Assembly (NCBI GenBank): GCA_910585005.1
Contig: CAJUCN010000017.1
Span: 1-64,000 of the forward strand
Reading direction: 5' to 3'
Source: an uncultured Lachnospiraceae bacterium
GTDB taxonomy: Bacteria; Bacillota; Clostridia; Lachnospirales; Lachnospiraceae
DNA length: 64,000 nt
Both the position numbers and the translations under genes were made by a program. The notes under the pieces were generated by a model. That model did not search any database. It worked only from the letters and a program-made list of their open reading frames with translations, and was not told the DNA's origin. Positions 18,428 to 27,879 of the stretch are shown piece by piece (the first letter of the stretch is position 1; each line of letters opens with the position of its first letter).

Positions 18428-19063
18428 ATGAGGAAGGTTATGACAGTAACAAATCTTTCAGAGATGACCAGGTCAAGAGTAAAAGTTGAAATTGACGGAG
18501 AGTTCGCCTTTGTTTTATACAAAGGCGAACTGCGTATTTATGGAGTGCGGGAAGGTAGTGAACTTGCAAAGGAGAACTATGAAACGCTTATGCAGGAAGT
18601 ATTGCCTAAACGTGCTAAATTAAGGGCGCTTCATTTATTGAAAAGCCGTTCCTACACTTGTGCCCAGCTAGCGGAAAAGCTGGTTGCAGGAGGTTATCAG
18701 ACGGAACATGTTAAGATGGCGATAGATTATGCGGCTTCATTTGGATATGTGGATGATAAACAGTATGTCCGGGATTTTATCGAGTATAACAAAGAGAAAA
18801 AAAGCCGCCAGCGGATCTTCACGGATTTAATGCATAAGGGGATTCCTAAGAAACTTATTGAAGAAATCTGGGATGAAACGGTTGATGGGGATCAGGAAGA
18901 ACTGGAAAAAGAGCAGATAAAAGGCTGGATTAGAAAAAAGAAATTTGCAATAGAAGCCGCATCCCCCGGGGAGATACAGAAGATGACGGCTTTCTTGTAT
19001 CGTAAAGGATTTTCATTTGATTCTATAAGAAGTGTACTTTCGCTTGACATAACTTCCATTTGA
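18428..19063 (+). CDS. recX: Regulatory protein RecX
   Basis: A 211-residue RecX, which binds RecA filaments and limits their activity. It is built of three-helix repeats, as in the segment KLRALHLLKSRSYTCAQLAEKL and the following GYVDDKQYVRDFI. An N-terminal extension (about 1-60, starting with VTNLSEMTRSRVKVEI) is common in clostridial RecX. The first ATG at 18428 is used; a second in frame at 18440 is possible and has AGGAAGG just before it. Cotranscribed with recA. Confidence 0.92.
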   Translation: MRKVMTVTNLSEMTRSRVKVEIDGEFAFVLYKGELRIYGVREGSELAKENYETLMQEVLPKRAKLRALHLLKSRSYTCAQLAEKLVAGGYQTEHVKMAIDYAASFGYVDDKQYVRDFIEYNKEKKSRQRIFTDLMHKGIPKKLIEEIWDETVDGDQEELEKEQIKGWIRKKKFAIEAASPGEIQKMTAFLYRKGFSFDSIRSVLSLDITSI

Positions 19064-19165
19064 GTTTAAAATTTAAGTGTTGTAAATTGCTTTTAGAATG
19101 TTTTTAACATACATTCTATATAGATCAGGGTACAATGAAAACTAAATAAGGAGGTGCTCCTGTAA

Positions 19166-20713
19166 ATGCAGAATGTTTTGATCGCGGTAATCGCTACGCT
19201 GGTCGTGACAGCTCCCATTGCATGGTTTTTGGCTACTGCATACCACAAGAAGGTATCAGAGGCTAAGATTGGAAATGCGGAGGATAAGGCGCGTGAGATT
19301 ATTGATGAAGCACTGAAAACTGCTGAGACGAAAAAGCGTGAGTCCTTACTCGAAGTCAAAGAGGAATCCATTCGTACTAAGAATGAGTTGGACAAGGAGA
19401 TCAAGGAACGCCGTGCCGAAGCACAGCGTTATGAGCGCAGGGTTCAGCAGAAGGAAGAGAACATCGATAAGAAAGCGGATGCGATTGAAAAGAAGGAAGC
19501 GAGTTTAGCGCGTAAAGAAGAGGAAATGACTAAACTCCGTACCGAAATTTCAAAGCTGAACGAACAGAGATTGCAGGAACTGGAACGAATCTCAGGTTTA
19601 ACCTCCGAACAGGCAAAAGAATACTTATTAAAAATTGTTGAAGATGAAGTAAAGCATGAAACGGCAGTGATGATCAAGGAAATGGAGAGTCGCGCCAAAG
19701 ATGAGGCCGATAAAAAGGCCAAGGAGTATGTGGTTACGGCAATACAGAAATGTGCCGCAGATCATGTTTCAGAAACTACAATTTCCGTAGTACAGCTTCC
19801 AAATGATGAGATGAAGGGAAGGATTATCGGTAGAGAGGGAAGAAATATCAGGACTCTTGAAACCCTTACCGGTGTAGACTTGATTATTGACGATACACCC
19901 GAAGCCGTTATTTTGTCCGGTTTTGATCCCATCCGAAGGGAAGTAGCGCGGATCGCACTTGAAAAGCTTATCGTGGATGGACGTATTCATCCGGCCAGGA
20001 TAGAAGAAATGGTCGAGAAGGCGCAGAAGGAAGTTGAAGTTATGATCAAAGAGGAAGGTGAGGCAGCTACCCTGGAAGTAGGCGTACATGGTATTCACCC
20101 TGAGCTCGTAAGGCTGCTTGGTAAGATGAAATTCCGAACAAGCTATGGTCAGAATGCGTTGAAGCATTCCATAGAAGTAGCACAGCTTTCAGGGCTTTTA
20201 GCTTCTGAGCTTGGTTTGGATGTCAGAGTGGCCAAGAGGGCAGGTTTACTGCATGATATTGGCAAAGCGGTAGATCACGAAATGGAAGGTTCCCACATTC
20301 AGTTAGGAGTGGAATTGTGTAGAAAGTACAAGGAATCTCCCACTGTTATTAATGCGGTAGAATCCCACCATGGCGATGTTGAACCGCAGACGTTGATTGC
20401 GTGTCTTGTGCAGGCTTCAGATACTATTTCTGCTGCAAGACCCGGAGCGAGACGTGAAACCCTTGAGACATATACAAGCAGATTAACTCAGTTAGAAGAT
20501 ATTACAAACAATTTTAAAGGTGTAGATAAATCTTTTGCAATTCAGGCAGGTAGAGAGATTCGTGTAATGGTAGTTCCGGAACAGATTTCTGATTCCGATA
20601 TGGTTCTTTTAGCCAGAGATATTTCAAAGCAGATTGAGGCTGAATTGGAATATCCTGGACAGATCAAAGTAAATGTGATCAGAGAGTCGCGCGTGATTGA
20701 TTACGCAAAGTAG
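19166..20713 (+). CDS. rny: Ribonuclease Y
   Basis: A membrane-anchored endoribonuclease that starts mRNA decay; 515 residues, normal for the family. An N-terminal membrane segment (about 1-22) is followed by a long coiled coil (about 30-180), a KH domain with [10 protein letters not shown] (about 217-226), and an HD domain with [12 protein letters not shown] carrying the metal-binding His-Asp pair. AAGGAGGTG lies 10 bases before the ATG. A hairpin terminator follows the stop, so the gene is its own unit. Confidence 0.97.
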   Translation: MQNVLIAVIATLVVTAPIAWFLATAYHKKVSEAKIGNAEDKAREIIDEALKTAETKKRESLLEVKEESIRTKNELDKEIKERRAEAQRYERRVQQKEENIDKKADAIEKKEASLARKEEEMTKLRTEISKLNEQRLQELERISGLTSEQAKEYLLKIVEDEVKHETAVMIKEMESRAKDEADKKAKEYVVTAIQKCAADHVSETTISVVQLPNDEMKGRIIGREGRNIRTLETLTGVDLIIDDTPEAVILSGFDPIRREVARIALEKLIVDGRIHPARIEEMVEKAQKEVEVMIKEEGEAATLEVGVHGIHPELVRLLGKMKFRTSYGQNALKHSIEVAQLSGLLASELGLDVRVAKRAGLLHDIGKAVDHEMEGSHIQLGVELCRKYKESPTVINAVESHHGDVEPQTLIACLVQASDTISAARPGARRETLETYTSRLTQLEDITNNFKGVDKSFAIQAGREIRVMVVPEQISDSDMVLLARDISKQIEAELEYPGQIKVNVIRESRVIDYAK

Positions 20714-20728
20714 TATGAATAGGAAAAG

Positions 20729-20758
20729 AAGGATTGCCGTCAGGCAGTCCTTTTTTGT
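20729..20758 (+). terminator. Terminator after rny
   Basis: AAGGATTGCC (20729-20738) and GGCAGTCCTT (20743-20752) form a 10-bp stem with one wobble and a 4-base loop, running into a T6 tract. Confidence 0.88.
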
Positions 20759-20861
20759 GTATTATTTATAAAAAAAATGAAAAAAGGGAAAAATATTCGG
20801 AAAAAGGACTATTAAAAATTACTTGTTAGTAGTATGCGGATATAGTAAAATAATATGGGCA

Positions 20862-20884
20862 TTGGATTGTATACAATTATCCAA
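20862..20884. promoter_or_regulatory. Possible operator before the aminotransferase gene
   Basis: TTGGAT (20862-20867) and ATCCAA (20879-20884) flank the palindrome ATTGTATACAAT (20866-20877). The site lies about 70 bases before the start codon. No cognate regulator is visible nearby. Confidence 0.35.
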
Positions 20885-20949
20885 CGATACTATTTATAAC
20901 TATTGTAAATCATTCTAAGATACCACAGATTTGAGGAGGAATGCATGTC

Positions 20950-22239
20950 ATGAAGGCATATAAGGAAATGGGCAGAGAGGAACTGCTTGCTTTGAAGGAA
21001 GAATTGGAAAGCCAGTATGCGGCGGCAAAGGCAAAAGGGCTTAAGCTTGATATGTCCCGTGGAAAAGCGGCTTCTGCACAATTGGACATGGAAATGGATT
21101 TCCTGGATACGATCAATTCAAGTTCTGATGTCAATACAGAGGCAGGAGTTGATTGCAGGAATTATGGGTTGTTAGATGGCATTCCGGAAGCAAAGAAACT
21201 GATGGCGGATATGATGGGAGTCTTAGAAAGCCAGGTGATCGTGTGTGGAAATGCCAGTTTGAGCATTATGTACGATACGGTGGCCCGTTCTATGATTTTT
21301 GGGGTGATGGGGAGTACACCATGGTGTAAGTTAGACAAGGTAAAATTTTTGTGTCCGGTACCTGGGTATGACAGGCATTTTGCAATCACAGAGCATTTTG
21401 GAATTGAAATGATTAATATACCTATGACGGAGCAAGGCCCCGATATGGATCTTGTGGAGCAATATGTAAATAATGATCCTGCGGTAAAAGGGATCTGGTG
21501 TGTACCTAAGTACTCGAATCCCCAGGGCTATACCTATAGTGATGAGACAGTAAGGCGTTTTGCAGCCCTGAAACCGGCAGCGTCAGATTTTAGGATTTTT
21601 TGGGATAATGCTTACACCATTCATTTTATCTATGAAGAAAAAGACGAAGAGCTTTTAGAAATTTTAACGGAGTGTGAAAAGGCTGGAAATCCTGACATGG
21701 TATATGAGTTTTGTTCCACGTCAAAGGTGACCTTTCCGGGGGGCGGAATTTCTGCCATTGCCTCTTCGGAAGGAAATTTAAATTTTATTAAAAGCGCGAT
21801 GACCATCCAGACAATTGGTTATGACAAGCTAAACCAGCTTCGCCATGTAAGATATTTTAAAGATATCAAAGGGATGAAGGAACATATGAAAAAGCATGCA
21901 GCAATCGTGCGCCCTAAATTTGAGGCAGTGCTTGATGTGCTTGAAAAGGAATTAGGCGGTTTAGGGCTTGGGACGTGGACGAAACCGGTAGGAGGTTATT
22001 TTATATCCTTTGAAACCATGGAAGGATGCGCGAAAGCGGTAGTTGAAAAATGCAAGGAGGCGGGAGTGGTTCTTACAGGAGCGGGGGCCACATATCCTTA
22101 TAAGAAGGATCCAAGGGACAGTAATATCCGCCTTGCTCCGACATTCCCTTCTTCCGAGGAACTTTCCCTGGCAACAGATCTGTTTGTACTTTGTGTAAAA
22201 CTTGTGAGTGCAGAAAAACTCCTGGAAAGCAAAGCGTAA
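20950..22239 (+). CDS. PLP-dependent aminotransferase, MocR-related aspartate aminotransferase subgroup (Ic)
   Basis: A class I/II-fold aminotransferase of 429 residues resembling the Aminotran_MocR (subgroup Ic) family, which includes aspartate aminotransferases. Recognisable pieces are YGLLDGIPEAKKLMAD, GNASLSIMYDT, VPGYDRHF, PKYSNPQG and, around the PLP lysine, STSKVTFPGGGISA. RLAPTFPS near the C-terminus holds the substrate-carboxylate arginine. The start at 20950 sits a proper distance from GAGGAGG; the ATG at 20941 directly abuts it. A Nudix gene follows after 11 bases. Substrate specificity is inferred from the family only. Confidence 0.88.
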   Translation: MKAYKEMGREELLALKEELESQYAAAKAKGLKLDMSRGKAASAQLDMEMDFLDTINSSSDVNTEAGVDCRNYGLLDGIPEAKKLMADMMGVLESQVIVCGNASLSIMYDTVARSMIFGVMGSTPWCKLDKVKFLCPVPGYDRHFAITEHFGIEMINIPMTEQGPDMDLVEQYVNNDPAVKGIWCVPKYSNPQGYTYSDETVRRFAALKPAASDFRIFWDNAYTIHFIYEEKDEELLEILTECEKAGNPDMVYEFCSTSKVTFPGGGISAIASSEGNLNFIKSAMTIQTIGYDKLNQLRHVRYFKDIKGMKEHMKKHAAIVRPKFEAVLDVLEKELGGLGLGTWTKPVGGYFISFETMEGCAKAVVEKCKEAGVVLTGAGATYPYKKDPRDSNIRLAPTFPSSEELSLATDLFVLCVKLVSAEKLLESKA

Positions 22240-22250
22240 GGTGGTGTGTC

Positions 22251-22790
22251 ATGGAGGAATTTAAAAGATTAGAGAGGACATTGGTTGCTCACGGAGCGAT
22301 TATTGATTATTATCAGGATACCATGCAGGTGCCCAATGGAAATATTGTTAAATGGGATTTCATTGGACATAAAGGCGCTGCCGCAGTATTGCCAGTTGAC
22401 GGCCAGGGCAGGATCATTATGGTCAGGCAATACCGCAATGCCCTTGACCGTTATACACTGGAGATCCCTGCAGGCGGGCTGCAAAGTGTAGATGAGCCTA
22501 CCAGGGATGCGGCGGCAAGGGAACTTTCTGAGGAAACTGGTTATGAGGCGAAGGAATTGGAGCTTTTGCTTACTATTCGCACTACCGTGGCATTTTGTAA
22601 TGAAAGGATAGATATTTATGTGGCGCATCACTTGATACCGGGGAGCCAGCATTTGGATGAGGATGAATATGTCCAGGTAAATGCGTATACCGTGGAGGAG
22701 CTGACAGAAATGATCTACAGCGGTAAGATTCAGGATTCTAAGACGGTAGCGGCAATTATGGCATATAAAGATAAATATTTACGGAGATAA
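22251..22790 (+). CDS. Nudix hydrolase, ADP-ribose pyrophosphatase type
   Basis: A 179-residue Nudix enzyme. The full Nudix box G-x5-E-x7-R-E-L-x-E-E-x-G is visible from AGGLQSVDEPTRDAAA to RELSEETGYEA. The upstream segment VRQYRNALDRYTLEIPAGGL is typical of the ADP-ribose pyrophosphatase branch (NudF/YqkG-like), which cleaves ADP-ribose to AMP and ribose-5-phosphate. It follows the aminotransferase after 11 bases and ends before a terminator; spoIIM and xerD lie next. Such a Nudix-spoIIM-xerD order is common in Clostridia. Confidence 0.9.
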   Translation: MEEFKRLERTLVAHGAIIDYYQDTMQVPNGNIVKWDFIGHKGAAAVLPVDGQGRIIMVRQYRNALDRYTLEIPAGGLQSVDEPTRDAAARELSEETGYEAKELELLLTIRTTVAFCNERIDIYVAHHLIPGSQHLDEDEYVQVNAYTVEELTEMIYSGKIQDSKTVAAIMAYKDKYLRR

Positions 22791-22797
22791 TGCAAAG

Positions 22798-22827
22798 ACA
22801 GGCAGTGCATATACGCTGCCTGTTTTT
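22798..22827 (+). terminator. Terminator after the Nudix gene
   Basis: ACAGGCAG (22798-22805) pairs with CTGCCTGT (22816-22823) and is followed by TTTT. Confidence 0.8.
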
Positions 22828-22861
22828 CATATATTGAAAGAAAAAGAAGAAGCTGGAGAAA

Positions 22862-23467
22862 ATGGGAAAAGCAGAAAGAAATAGCATTTACCGGAGCTGG
22901 CTGTATCTTTTTCTGGGCAGTTTTCTGCTGGGAGTGCTGGTTATGAATATGGGAAACGATGTACTTTTAGGGGATGCAGGGATTTTTAACACTGCGTCCA
23001 TGAACCGGCTAAAATATATAGAAATTAATAGTGGGAGCTTTTTTATTTATGTACTGCGCCGAAGGATGGGGACGTGTCTGGGCATGTTGTTATTATCTAC
23101 AACCGGGCTGGGACTTCTTGCCGTGTACGGGGCCGTGTTCTGGCAGGGACTGATGACGGGTATGGTGATAACGGCGTCTGTGATCAGGTATGGGATAAAA
23201 GGAATTTTGTTGATATTAGGAGGGGTGTTTCCCCATCAGTGTCTTTTGATTCCGGCAGTGGTTATGCTGCTGGGGTGGTGCATGGAAAATTATTATTGGT
23301 TTCACAGATACGGGAAGGGGACAATACCTTATTTCAGGACTAGAAAACAACAGTTTTTTCATCAGGGGATTTTACTTTTGTGGATTATTCTGGTCATGTT
23401 GATCGGATGTATATTGGAAAGTTATGTAAACCCAATTTTAGTTTCTGATCTGGTAAAAATTTTTTAA
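22862..23467 (+). CDS. spoIIM: Stage II sporulation protein M
   Basis: A 201-residue integral membrane protein with about five hydrophobic segments and the SpoIIM/DUF95-type layout: FLLGVLVMNMGNDVL in the first segment, NSGSFFIYVLRRRMG before the second, and a central GGVFPHQCLLIPAV. SpoIIM works with SpoIID and SpoIIP in septal peptidoglycan remodelling during engulfment. The neighbouring xerD supports this call. A GGAG site is 5 bases before the ATG. Confidence 0.85.
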   Translation: MGKAERNSIYRSWLYLFLGSFLLGVLVMNMGNDVLLGDAGIFNTASMNRLKYIEINSGSFFIYVLRRRMGTCLGMLLLSTTGLGLLAVYGAVFWQGLMTGMVITASVIRYGIKGILLILGGVFPHQCLLIPAVVMLLGWCMENYYWFHRYGKGTIPYFRTRKQQFFHQGILLLWIILVMLIGCILESYVNPILVSDLVKIF

Positions 23468-23571
23468 AGATTTTTTACTAGATCTAGTGTTAACATAATT
23501 TGGACATTGCGATATGTTGTATTTTGGACTATAAATCGGTGTAATGTGCGTAAAATGGGGAAAAAATGTAT

Positions 23572-23600
23572 TTGCTTTTCTTAAATTTCTTGCTTATAAT
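23572..23600 (+). promoter_or_regulatory. Promoter of xerD
   Basis: TTGCTT (23572-23577), a 17-base spacer and a perfect TATAAT (23595-23600), 57 bases before the xerD start. Confidence 0.65.
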
Positions 23601-23656
23601 GGGATTTGTACACTGTTTATGTAAACAAAATTTAGGCAGGAGCATCAAAGATAGGT

Positions 23657-24541
23657 ATGGAAACAGAAATTAATTTATTTATGGTTTATTTACATAATAT
23701 TAAGAAAACCTCCGAGAACACGGAAATGTCTTACCGGAGGGATTTAGTGAAAGTCAAGAACTTTATGCAGGAACAAGGGATCGAGGATGTAAAAAAGATC
23801 ACCTCCACGAACCTGAATTCTTATATCTTATATTTAGAAAAGAATCAATTTTCAGCGGCCACCATTTCCAGAAATATTGCGTCCCTGAAAGCGTTTTACC
23901 ATTATATGTGCAAGGAAGGGATGGTTATGGAGGATGTGGCGGAAACGCTCCATGCCCCTAAAATAGAAAAAAAGGTACCGGAGGTGCTCTCCACAGACGA
24001 AGTGGTAAGACTATTAGAGCAGCCATCTGGAAATTCACCGAAAGAAATCCGGGATAAGGCGATGCTGGAACTCTTATATGCTACAGGGATCAGAGTGACG
24101 GAATTGATTACACTTAAAATCAGCGATATTAATATGCAGATGGGGTATATCGTGTGCAGGGATAATGGGAAAGAACGGATCATTCCATTTGGAAATGCAG
24201 CTAAGAGTGCTTTGCAGCATTATTTAGAAGGTACACGCCAGATAATGGTGGCAGATGCCAAGTCGGAATATCTGTTTACGAATTGTTCGGGACAGCCAAT
24301 GAGCCGTCAGGGGTTTTGGAAACTGATTAAGTATTACGCCAGGAAGGCCGGAATTGTTTCCGATATTACGCCCCATACATTGCGGCATTCTTTTGCAGCC
24401 CATCTTGTGGAGAATGGAGCAGACCTAAGAAGTGTACAGGAAATGTTAGGCCATTCGGATATATCGACGACGCAGATTTATATGAACATGAACAGGAACA
24501 GGCTGCGGGAAGTCTATGCAAAGGCACACCCCAGACGATAA
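23657..24541 (+). CDS. xerD: Tyrosine recombinase XerD
   Basis: A site-specific recombinase of 294 residues that resolves chromosome dimers. The SAM-like N-terminal DNA-binding domain covers about 1-95. The catalytic residues are all visible: Arg in GIRVTEL (146), His and Arg in HTLRHSF (240 and 243), His in GHSDIS (266), and the nucleophile Tyr in TQIYMNM (275). The intact catalytic set, standard length and core position next to spoIIM support chromosomal XerD rather than a phage integrase. Its gene is convergent with aroF and shares a bidirectional terminator. Confidence 0.93.
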   Translation: METEINLFMVYLHNIKKTSENTEMSYRRDLVKVKNFMQEQGIEDVKKITSTNLNSYILYLEKNQFSAATISRNIASLKAFYHYMCKEGMVMEDVAETLHAPKIEKKVPEVLSTDEVVRLLEQPSGNSPKEIRDKAMLELLYATGIRVTELITLKISDINMQMGYIVCRDNGKERIIPFGNAAKSALQHYLEGTRQIMVADAKSEYLFTNCSGQPMSRQGFWKLIKYYARKAGIVSDITPHTLRHSFAAHLVENGADLRSVQEMLGHSDISTTQIYMNMNRNRLREVYAKAHPRR

Positions 24542-24568
24542 AATAGCGCTGCCGGTGGCAGCGCTATT
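24542..24568. terminator. Bidirectional terminator between xerD and the DAHP synthase gene
   Basis: AATAGCGCTGCC (24542-24553) and GGCAGCGCTATT (24557-24568) form a perfect 12-bp stem with a 3-base loop between convergent genes. Confidence 0.88.
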
Positions 24569-24569
24569 A

Positions 24570-25598
24570 TCAATAATATTCTGCAATATCATAAATAAGC
24601 CGTTCAGAGGCTTCCCATCCAAGACAAGGATCCGTAATGGATTTTCCGTAAATTCCCCCGCCGACTTTTTGGCAGCCTTCTTCCAGATAACTTTCAATCA
24701 TAACGCCTTTTACAAGTTTGTGGATATCGGGGCTTAATTTCCGGCTGTGCATCACTTCTTTGACGATTCGGATCTGCTGGTCAAATTCCTTGTTGGAATT
24801 ACTGTGGTTAGCGTCAATGATAGCAGCAGGATTTTTGAGATCTCTTTCATCATAAAGTTTCAGGAGCAAGTTTAGATCTTCATAATGGTAATTAGGAAGA
24901 TTTCTTCCGTGTTTATTGGTAGCGCCACGAAGTACCGTGTGTGCCAAGTCATTTCCGTTGGTCTTAACTTCGTAGCCCCTGTAAATGAAGGAGTGGGGAT
25001 GCTGGGAAGCATAGACGGAATTCAACATGACAGTCAGGTCGCCGCTGGTGGGGTTTTTCATACCGGCAGGTACATCGAAACCGCTGACAACGATCCTGTG
25101 CTGCTGGTCTTCAACGGAACGCGCACCAATGGCAACATAGGATAAGATATCTGATACATATCCCCAATTTTCAGGATAAAGCATTTCATCCGCCGCTGTT
25201 AAGCCAGATACTTCGATTGCATGGATCTGCATTTTCCGCATAGCAATCAGCCCGGCAAGAAAATCAGGTTTTTTTTCTGGATTAGGCTGGTGGATAATAC
25301 CTTTGTAGCCTTCACCGGTGGTCCTGGGCTTGTTGGTGTAAATTCTGGGTATGAGAATCAGCTTTTCTTTTACCCTTTCATTGACCTTGGCAAGCCGTGC
25401 AACATAGTCACATACGGCGTCTTCGTTGTCGGCAGAACAGGGGCCGATAATGACTAAAAATTTATTACTTTTTCCAGTGATCACATCCCGGATCTCCTGG
25501 TCTTTTTCTTTTTTCACACGCATCAGATCCAAAGGAAGCGGAAACTGCTCCCTGATCTCATCAGGGGTGGGAAGTTTTTTTATGAATTCAAATGACAT
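24570..25598 (-). CDS. aroF: 3-deoxy-7-phosphoheptulonate synthase (class I, AroG type)
   Basis: Condenses phosphoenolpyruvate and erythrose-4-phosphate, the first step of the shikimate pathway. At 342 residues it belongs to the class I alpha family. Signatures include FLVIIGPCSADNEDAV, PRIYTNKPRTTGEGYKGII, GARSVEDQQHR and the metal/substrate segment IDANHSNSNKEF. It has the N-terminal extension found in feedback-regulated enzymes, but the controlling amino acid cannot be read safely. It stands alone on the minus strand between xerD and hisS. The symbol is used in the generic sense; aroG or aroH are equally possible. Confidence 0.93.
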   Translation of the reverse strand: MSFEFIKKLPTPDEIREQFPLPLDLMRVKKEKDQEIRDVITGKSNKFLVIIGPCSADNEDAVCDYVARLAKVNERVKEKLILIPRIYTNKPRTTGEGYKGIIHQPNPEKKPDFLAGLIAMRKMQIHAIEVSGLTAADEMLYPENWGYVSDILSYVAIGARSVEDQQHRIVVSGFDVPAGMKNPTSGDLTVMLNSVYASQHPHSFIYRGYEVKTNGNDLAHTVLRGATNKHGRNLPNYHYEDLNLLLKLYDERDLKNPAAIIDANHSNSNKEFDQQIRIVKEVMHSRKLSPDIHKLVKGVMIESYLEEGCQKVGGGIYGKSITDPCLGWEASERLIYDIAEYY

Positions 25599-25732
25599 AT
25601 TGATTCCTCCTGTGTTTAAACCTTGTACATTATAATATAGAAAAAAGCGAAGTGCAAGGAAAAATATCCTGATTTCATGGGCTTATGGGGACATATAAAC
25701 GATTTTAGGGCAGAGACTGTGGTAAAATTTTC

Positions 25733-25761
25733 TTGTAAAAAATCCCTGTAATGAATATAAT
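25733..25761 (+). promoter_or_regulatory. Promoter of hisS
   Basis: TTGTAA (25733-25738), a 17-base spacer and TATAAT (25756-25761). No T-box leader (no AGGGTGG-type antiterminator sequence) is present between it and the start codon. Confidence 0.55.
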
Positions 25762-25812
25762 GAATTTAATGTATTTAAGTATAAGATATGAGGAAGAGAA
25801 GGAGTGGAAGTT

Positions 25813-27072
25813 ATGGCACTTTCCAAAAAGCCGGTGACCGGCATGAAAGATATTTTGCCGAATGAAATGCAGATCCGTGATTATGTGATCAGTGTAATCA
25901 AGGAAACTTATGGTAAGTTTGGGTTTACGCCTATAGAAACCCCTTGTGTTGAGAATATTGAAAATCTCAGCAATAAGCAGGGGGGAGAGAACGAAAAACT
26001 GATCTTCAAAATTTTGAAAAGAGGGGAGAAGCTGAAGCTGGAGACAGCCACCGGTGAAAATGACCTGGTGGATGGCGGGCTGCGTTATGACCTGACGGTC
26101 CCGTTAGTTCGCTATTATTCTAACCATGCAAATGAACTTCCTTCTCCTTTTAAAGCGCTTCAAATTGGAAACGTATGGAGAGCGGAAAGGCCACAGAGAG
26201 GACGCTACCGTCAGTTTATGCAGTGTGACATTGATATTTTAGGGGAGCCGTCTAATCTTGCTGAAATTGAACTGATTCTTGCAACGACGACTACCTTGGG
26301 GCGTCTTGGGTTCCGGAATTTCCAGATACGGATCAATGAACGCAGGATCTTAAAAGCAATGGCATCTTACAGTGGGTTTGCACAGGAGGATTATGACAGC
26401 GTGTTCATCACTCTGGACAAGATGGATAAGATTGGTTTGGACGGTGTGGAAGCGGAGCTTTTAGAAGCGGGATATGAAAAAGAGTGTGTAGATAGTTACT
26501 TATCTCTATTCAGAGGGATCAGGGAAGCGCAGGATGGCCTCGCCTATTTAGCGGACAGGCTGGGCACATGTTTGGATGAGGGAGTAAAAGAAAACCTCCA
26601 GGAGATCATGGATAGTGTCCGGGCAACGAAGGCTTCCCAATTTGAACTAGTGTTCGATCCGACGCTGGTAAGAGGCATGTCTTATTACACAGGGACCATT
26701 TTTGAGGTAGCCATGCCGGAATTTGGGGGAAGCTGCGGAGGTGGCGGAAGATATGATAAGATGGTAGGGAAATTTACAGGCAACGATGTACCGGCATGTG
26801 GTTTTTCTATCGGTTTTGAAAGGATTATCTTGTTGATGCTGGAAAATGATTTCCAGGTGCCTTCCCAGCCGGAAAAGGTGGCATATCTTTTGGAAAAAGG
26901 GCTCCCGGGGCAGGAATTATGCCGGGTGATCGCCAAGGCACAGCAGGCCAGGAGCGAAGGAAAGCAGGTTTTGGTGGTGCGGATGAATAAGAATAAAAAG
27001 TTCCAAAAGGAACAACTGAATAAAGAAGGGTATCTGGAATTTGAAGAATTTTATAAAAATCCCTTGAAGTAA
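25813..27072 (+). CDS. hisS: Histidyl-tRNA synthetase
   Basis: A class II synthetase of 419 residues that charges tRNA-His. Motif 1 follows the N-terminal PVTGMKDILPNE; motif 2 is in FKALQIGNVWRAERPQRGRYRQF; the histidine-specific segment is LVRGMSYYTGTIFE; motif 3 is in GFSIGFERIIL. The anticodon-binding domain (about 325-419) ends with KEGYLEFEEF, which lacks a long tail but is complete. Motif 2 and the histidine loop are intact, arguing against HisZ. The ATG at 25813 has AAGGAGTGG upstream; the GTG at 25804 is too close to it. Confidence 0.94.
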   Translation: MALSKKPVTGMKDILPNEMQIRDYVISVIKETYGKFGFTPIETPCVENIENLSNKQGGENEKLIFKILKRGEKLKLETATGENDLVDGGLRYDLTVPLVRYYSNHANELPSPFKALQIGNVWRAERPQRGRYRQFMQCDIDILGEPSNLAEIELILATTTTLGRLGFRNFQIRINERRILKAMASYSGFAQEDYDSVFITLDKMDKIGLDGVEAELLEAGYEKECVDSYLSLFRGIREAQDGLAYLADRLGTCLDEGVKENLQEIMDSVRATKASQFELVFDPTLVRGMSYYTGTIFEVAMPEFGGSCGGGGRYDKMVGKFTGNDVPACGFSIGFERIILLMLENDFQVPSQPEKVAYLLEKGLPGQELCRVIAKAQQARSEGKQVLVVRMNKNKKFQKEQLNKEGYLEFEEFYKNPLK

Positions 27073-27251
27073 GCGATGGAAAGGTGTTTCCTTTTTGGGA
27101 GGAAGGCGCCTTTTCATACTGTAGAAAGGTACTTTTGTGGGGCTGCGATGTTTTTAAGGAAGGCATAATTTTATGTATATTAATCCGGGAAGATGGATAT
27201 GAGTATAACAGAGCGTCCCAAATATTTTAAAGGATGGAGGAGAAGGTAAAG

Positions 27252-27824
27252 ATGAGAAAAATAATAATGATATTTTTATCCGTGATGATGGTAACAAATT
27301 TGTTTGGATGCGGCGGCAAACAAAATACAGATCAAGGCGATGAGGAGTCCAAGTACACGGAGGCTCTGGAAGTGTTAAGCCAGGTAGTTGAGGCCTATAG
27401 CGAGGATGAGATTTTTGCGATGTATGGCGGGAATCAGGAAAATGCAGTGATGGATGCGCCAGGGAAATTTGATATCAGTAAAGTGGAAGAATTGGAAAAT
27501 ATCTATGGACTCCCAGCCGATCAGGGAGCCAATATTGAAGATGCGGCAACTATGGTGCATTTAATGAATGCAAACACATATACCGGCGCGGCATACCGTT
27601 TAAAGGACGGGGTGGATATGAATGACTTTGCTGATTCGGTGAAAGCCTGTGTATTGGCGAAACAGTGGGTGTGCGGACAGCCTGAGACGCTGGTGATCAT
27701 TCGTGTGGATGGAAGATATGTGATAACGGCTTTTGGTGTTGCCGAGATTATAGAGATCTTTAAAACCAACGTGTTGTCTGCATGCAGCGGTGCACAGGTG
27801 ATCGTGGAAACGCCTATAGTATGA
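27252..27824 (+). CDS. Lipoprotein of the DUF4358 type
   Basis: A 190-residue predicted lipoprotein. A signal sequence (MRKIIMIFLSVMMVTNLF) ends in the lipobox LFGC, so the mature protein would be lipid-anchored at Cys20 outside the membrane. The rest resembles DUF4358: an acidic helical linker, then ENIYGLP and a C-terminal VDGRYVITAFG segment. In Clostridia such proteins often sit directly before MBOAT acyltransferase and DHHW genes, as here, which suggests a part in modifying a cell-surface polymer. Function unknown. Confidence 0.8.
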   Translation: MRKIIMIFLSVMMVTNLFGCGGKQNTDQGDEESKYTEALEVLSQVVEAYSEDEIFAMYGGNQENAVMDAPGKFDISKVEELENIYGLPADQGANIEDAATMVHLMNANTYTGAAYRLKDGVDMNDFADSVKACVLAKQWVCGQPETLVIIRVDGRYVITAFGVAEIIEIFKTNVLSACSGAQVIVETPIV

Positions 27825-27879
27825 GGATGATCTTACAAATAAGAGCGGTGTAAGGCTGCGAACAATTCGGAGATACGTT

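Noticed and set aside
24885..25457. Plus-strand open frames opposite the DAHP synthase gene
   Set aside because: They mirror a well-conserved minus-strand gene, lack ribosome sites and show no domain.
25620..25812. T-box riboswitch before hisS
   Set aside because: The leader is short and has no AGGGTGG-type antiterminator or terminator pair.
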